Both the position numbers and the translations under genes were made by a program. From Dendrobium chrysotoxum (lineage: Eukaryota; Streptophyta; Magnoliopsida; Asparagales; Orchidaceae): DNA of 64,000 nucleotides. The stretch lies in NCBI GenBank assembly GCA_019925795.1, contig CM034305.1, positions 71,226,573-71,290,572 on the forward strand, given 5' to 3'. The notes below the pieces were generated by a model, which worked only from the letters and a program-made list of their open reading frames with translations, did no database searches and was not told the origin of the DNA. Below, in pieces: positions 60,100 to 64,000 of this stretch (position 1 is its first letter; the number at the start of each line of letters is the position of its first letter).

Positions 60100-61600
60100 C
60101 AGTAAAGACGTGGTACGTGTCCTCTAACCGACAGTTTCGCCGTCAAATCGATAGATTTTAATACTCTTAAAGGCTATACCATTGTCAGATATAAATTGAC
60201 GTGGTACTCCAAGCCGATAGACAATATGATCTCGAAAAAATTTCATCGCATTGTCTGCTTTAATTTCTCTTAAAGGAATTGCTTCAGCCCATTTTGAGAA
60301 GTAGTCAGTAACAGCGAGGATGAATTAATATTCTAAAGAAGATAGTGGTTTTATAGGACCAATTATTTGGTACCTCAATTTTCAAAGGGTCACGACACTA
60401 CTGTGGGATGTAATGGGTCAGACGATTGATGCATGATATCTCCATGCACTTGACATTGATGACATTTCTTAGCATGGTCAATACAATCTTGAATCATGCT
60501 TGGCCAATAATATCCCATACATTTTATTTTAATTTTCATCTTTGGACCAAATTGGTGTGCACCACATATCCTTCTTGAACTTCAACTATGACTTTTTGGA
60601 ATTCATTAGGATCCAAATATTATAACCACATTTGATCAAACGATCTACGATATAATGTACCATTCACGAAATCATATCTGAATGCTCTTCGTGATATTTG
60701 GTATGCAATGAATTTATTTTCGGGTAGTCTTCCTTCCTTGAAGTATCTGATGAATGGTTCCCATCAAATATAACCAGGTTTTCTTGTATTTCTTTTTCTT
60801 CATCGTCTTGTATGAAGGCTGGAGCCAATGCATATCTATTTTAAATAGTTATGAGGATTGGATCCTCTTGAGGATCTGCTAGTTTTTTTAGTTTTGCTAG
60901 CACTTCGGCTTTGTCATTTTCACTACGTGTAACTCTAGTAAGAGTTCGCAAATTTCTTGTAGGAGTTTCAGAGCTTACTAATGATATAAGATTAACTCCG
61001 GCTTGTTGATTTTGAAAGCACCTGTTATTTGTTTAATTATGAGTTGTGAATCTCCATATATGTGAAGTTTTTGGATTTTTATATTAATTGCAGGCTCAAG
61101 ACCTGCTATTAAGGCTTCATATTCAGTCTCATTGTTAGTGCAAGGTTCTATTAAGCTGTAAGAGTACCGAAGTATGCCTTTTTGCAAGATGATGAATATG
61201 AGGCTGATGCCCACCTGAATTATCAGAAGTTTAGGTGGCATGGCTAAGCTCCGTCGAAATAGAGCTCTCATTCTTGTAGATTTTCTTTTTCTTCTACTTT
61301 GAGTATTTGCTCATCTGACCATTCATCATTAAGTGAAGAATCTGCAAGTAAATGATGGGCTGCTAGGAAGTCAACTAGAGCCTGTTCTTTTACCACTTTT
61401 TGTGGCATATATGTTATATTAAATTGCATTAATAAGGATGCCCATCTGGCTAAACGATCAGTAAGAGTGGGTCTAGTCATTAAGAATTTCAATTAATCCA
61501 CTTTGAATATTAATGTTATTTTATAAGATAACATATAATGCCGTAGTTTTTGTGTAGCAAAGATTAATGATAAGCATTGCTTACAGCTTTGTCGTTTAGA
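60100..61600 (-). pseudogene. Tat/Ogre-type Ty3/Gypsy pol remnant (RT-RNase H, second RNase H, integrase)
   Basis: Minus strand, in order: end of the RT-linked RNase H, with LIFATQKLRHYMLSYKI and FLMTRPTLTDRLARWASLLM (61600-61270); a second, archaeal-type RNase H, with CTNNETEYEALIAGLEPAIN and LHIYGDSQLIIKQITG (61271-60978); the integrase zinc finger, with DHAKKCHQCQVHGDIMHQSS (near 60500-60415); and the integrase core, with DYFSKWAEAIPLREIKADNA and HIVYRLGVPRQFISDNG (60320-60160). Two RNase H domains in tandem mark the Tat/Ogre lineage. Frames are broken, and upstream of 61600 it gives way to the palindromic repeat. Confidence 0.88.
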
Positions 61601-62110
61601 AGTTACTCATTTGCTTGAATTAGTTCAGGGCTTATGGCTTTTATTGGAAGTAACCCGATTATTTTAGAAGTGGGTCTTATGACTTTCATTGAAAGTAGCC
61701 CGTAGTTTTTAGAAGCGGGTCTTACAGCTTCTATTAGAAGTAGCCCAAATAGCAGGTCTTACAACTTCCTTTGGAAGACGCCTATCTATTTTGGATAGGT
61801 CTTACAGCTTCTGTGTTTAGAAGTGGCCTGAAGATAGGTCTTATAACCTAGCCCTATAAACTAAGCGACCTGTTTGTTTGATTTTGACAGGCTTTACGAC
61901 TTCCCTTAAAAGTTGCCTGTAGTTCTTATTTGAGTTTTAGGTTTGTTGTACTTCACTTAAAAGTTTCTCTAACGTGTGGGTCGTACTGCTTCACTTAGAA
62001 GTGGCCCGTAGGTTTAAATTGAGAGTTTAGTACTTCTTTTAGAAGTCTCTCAAATAATGGTCTTACAGCTTCTACATTTAGAGGTAGCTTGATGATTTTG
62101 TTTAGGGTAG
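61601..62110. repeat. Palindromic-unit repeat (second locus)
   Basis: About ten units on the pattern GGTCTTA(C/T)(G/A)(A/G)CTT-x-TTAGAAGT(A/G)GCCC, e.g. GTCTTACAGCTTCTATTAGAA near 61720. The same family as 42720-43720. It abuts the broken end of the pol remnant. No coding potential. Confidence 0.75.
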
Positions 62111-63248
62111 ATTGGACTGCAGGTATTTTGGTTTGTAATAGTCTACTAGTCTGACACTAAACTTTAGTTTTCAGTTGTTTACTAGTAATTATTTACTAGT
62201 CTGACACTTACTAGCCCGACACTATTATTTCTATTACGCTAGTTTTCTTTCCCTACTTCAATAGTGTTCTTTACTTTCAACGATTTCTTTTCCATACATT
62301 GCAGTTTAGTTTTCAGTACTTTTCTTTTCTTTTCTTGCACTACAATTTAATTTTCAATACTAATTTTTTTGTTTACTATTTTTTGCAGTAGTTCGTGCTG
62401 CCTTGGAGCTTGTCCAGGAGCATTAGAGAGCTTGGAGTTTTGCATAGGAGAGGTTTTTTTTTTTGGAGTTTTGTTGGAGTTTTGATTTTTTAGTTTTAAG
62501 AGTTTGGTGTTTAGTTGGTGTTAATTGTACTGAGGGTTGATTAGTAGAAAAATATTGTCTATCTACTTTTTTTATTGCATTTTTTTATTAGTTAATCTAA
62601 TAATTAATTAGAGCTATTTAAAAATTGGTTAATTAGTTTAATTAATTAAATAAGGATTTAATTGATTAATGAATTATTAAATTATATTTCTAAATTAAAT
62701 TTTATTTTAAATGAATTATTACATTTTAAATTGAATAATGAATTTCATTACATATTTTAATTTTATTTAAAAAAAATGAAATTTTAATTTTACCAATTCA
62801 TTATTCAATTAATTAAAGAAATTGATTATTTTAAAATTATTTTTATATGGCTTAATTTTAATGTTATTTTGAATTGATTAATTAATTAAATGGATTTTAA
62901 TTTTATTTTGATTAATTGATCTATTTAATTTTAATTTTCATTTAATTAATTAATAAAATGAGTGTTAAAATGAGTTAATTTTATTTTAAAATTAATTAGT
63001 TCATTATTTGTATAATTAATTAAATAAGATGTCTTATTCTCTATTAATTATTTTAATTATTTTTAAAGGAATTAAGTAATTTTTAAATGAATTAATTGAA
63101 TTAATTATTTAAAATCAATTCAAACATCTCAAAATTACTCTCCATTATTTAAAAATGAATTCAAAGCCTCCCAAGATAATTTCAGCAAACTTCTGGCATC
63201 GCCTCCCCACAAGGAGAGATCGGGACAACATTTACCATGGTTTCTACC
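62111..63248. other. Pyrimidine-rich then AT-rich DNA, no gene
   Basis: 62110-62560 carries CTAGTCTGACACT repeats and TTTTCTTTTC runs, like a retroelement LTR or leader. 62560-63120 is dominated by AATTAATT words, as at 55981-56345. No ORF of note. Confidence 0.45.
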
Positions 63249-63450
63249 CGTCTGGATCAAAGATATGACAGACGCGGGGTCTTCGAAATAGAATCATCAT
63301 AACCAGATTAAAGATCAATGGCGTAGGGCCTTTAATTTTGAAATTCATCTCGCCCAGATCAAAGATCAATAATGTGAGGTCTTTGATTTGAAAATTCATT
63401 CACCCGAATCAAAGATCACGGCGCGAGTCTTCGAATTAGGAATACCTGTT
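63249..63450. repeat. Four-copy ~51 bp tandem repeat
   Basis: Units start near 63249, 63301, 63351 and 63403, each with (C)C(A/G)GAT(C/T)AAAGAT followed by GG(C/T)CTT(T/C)(G/A)A and AAATTCAT. Divergent, so not recent. Confidence 0.75.
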
Positions 63451-64000
63451 GGTTTAAAACTTGTTTAATTACACCAATAATTTATTTTAATTCCTTAATG
63501 ACACAATCGATTGTCGTTGTGTTTCATGAAATCGTTTGTCATTGTGCTTCATGAAATCTCTACTGTGTATAAGGCAACTGTTCCATTTTAAGCAGGAGAC
63601 ATGTAATGGACACAATTTGGCTCAAACGAACGGCTACTCACGGACTGTGGCAATTTTCGTGCGTACTGGAGTCAGACAAGGGGTGCTCGTCCGGCTTGAA
63701 GTCGGAGGCAGTGTCGTGCGGTCGGATAGGGGTGGAGGTGTTCAGCTGATCCCATGTGTATGGAGACAAGCAGAGGCAGCATGGCTAGGGCAGTCAGACG
63801 ACGGGCGTTTAGCGTAAGGAGGCGACGGTGAGAAGGGTGTGCGGTCGAAATGGTTCAGGCAGTGGGCTAGGCACGGTCGGAATAGGCTCGAAGGAAGCAT
63901 TCGCCCATGGATACACTGGACGGAGCAACCATTCGTGTGTAAGCCGGCGATTTGGATGTTGATCGTGCAAGCACGATCGCGTGGAGAGAGCTTTCGTGCG
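63451..64000. other. Window end, no supported gene
   Basis: A 25 bp near-direct repeat (TTGTCGTTGTGTTTCATGAA and TTGTCATTGTGCTTCATGAA) lies at 63511-63557. The ORF at 63536-63817 (Gly, Val, Arg-rich) matches nothing I know and has no splice or codon support. Confidence 0.4.

Noticed and set aside
63536..63817. 93-residue ORF near the window end
   Set aside because: Composition reflects local GC-rich DNA; no motif or splice context supports a gene.

Overview
This is nuclear DNA from a flowering plant. It has GT-AG introns, an angiosperm alkaline/neutral invertase gene, AT-rich noncoding DNA, nested LTR retrotransposons primed by plant initiator-Met tRNA, PIF/Harbinger and hAT transposons, and fragments of plastid DNA. 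I cannot name the species. Most of the window is transposon-derived, and only two genes look intact: a six-exon mitochondrial-type alkaline/neutral invertase (minus strand, 45605 down to 16237) and a small two-exon gene for an unrecognised 47-residue protein (minus strand, 55371 down to 54686).

Layout. 1-12270: two diverged copies of a ~4 kb ORF-less retroelement segment in direct orientation, separated by ~3.6 kb; the right copy carries a ~0.8 kb hAT-like insertion and ends inside the integrase of a Ty3/Gypsy chromovirus remnant (12271-13560), which is followed by an LTR-like stretch with a TATA box. 16237-45605: the invertase gene, with 1.8 kb of coding sequence spread over 29.4 kb. Its three large introns are packed with transposons. 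Intron 5 has a Copia 5' LTR plus gag and a tandem TRIM-like array sharing LTRs. Intron 3 (15.8 kb) has an 8.85 kb PIF/Harbinger element with its 3-bp target duplication, an apparent captured host-gene fragment and a nested GGTGGC minisatellite transposon, then a MITE and a nearly full-length Copia element. Intron 1 has retroelement repeats, a hAT MITE and a Copia RT/RNase H remnant.

45606-53800: LTR-like DNA with a higher-order minisatellite, a Harbinger MITE, a very GC-rich hAT MITE, and a rearranged plastid insertion with petL and a truncated infA. 53796-55980: a decayed coding remnant of unknown origin and the small gene with its 5' leader. 55980-64000: AATT-rich DNA, an array of five spaced hairpins, a long ORF-less stretch, a Tat/Ogre-type Gypsy pol remnant (minus strand), palindromic repeats shared with invertase intron 1, and short tandem repeats.

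The invertase exons join in phase at every junction to give 614 residues, so despite the insertions the gene looks functional. None of the transposons looks autonomous: each protein-coding one has stops, frameshifts or missing parts. I found no multi-gene functional system. The most unusual structures are the hairpin array at 56478-56857, the LTR-sharing array at 19652-23154, and the apparent gene-fragment capture in the Harbinger element.
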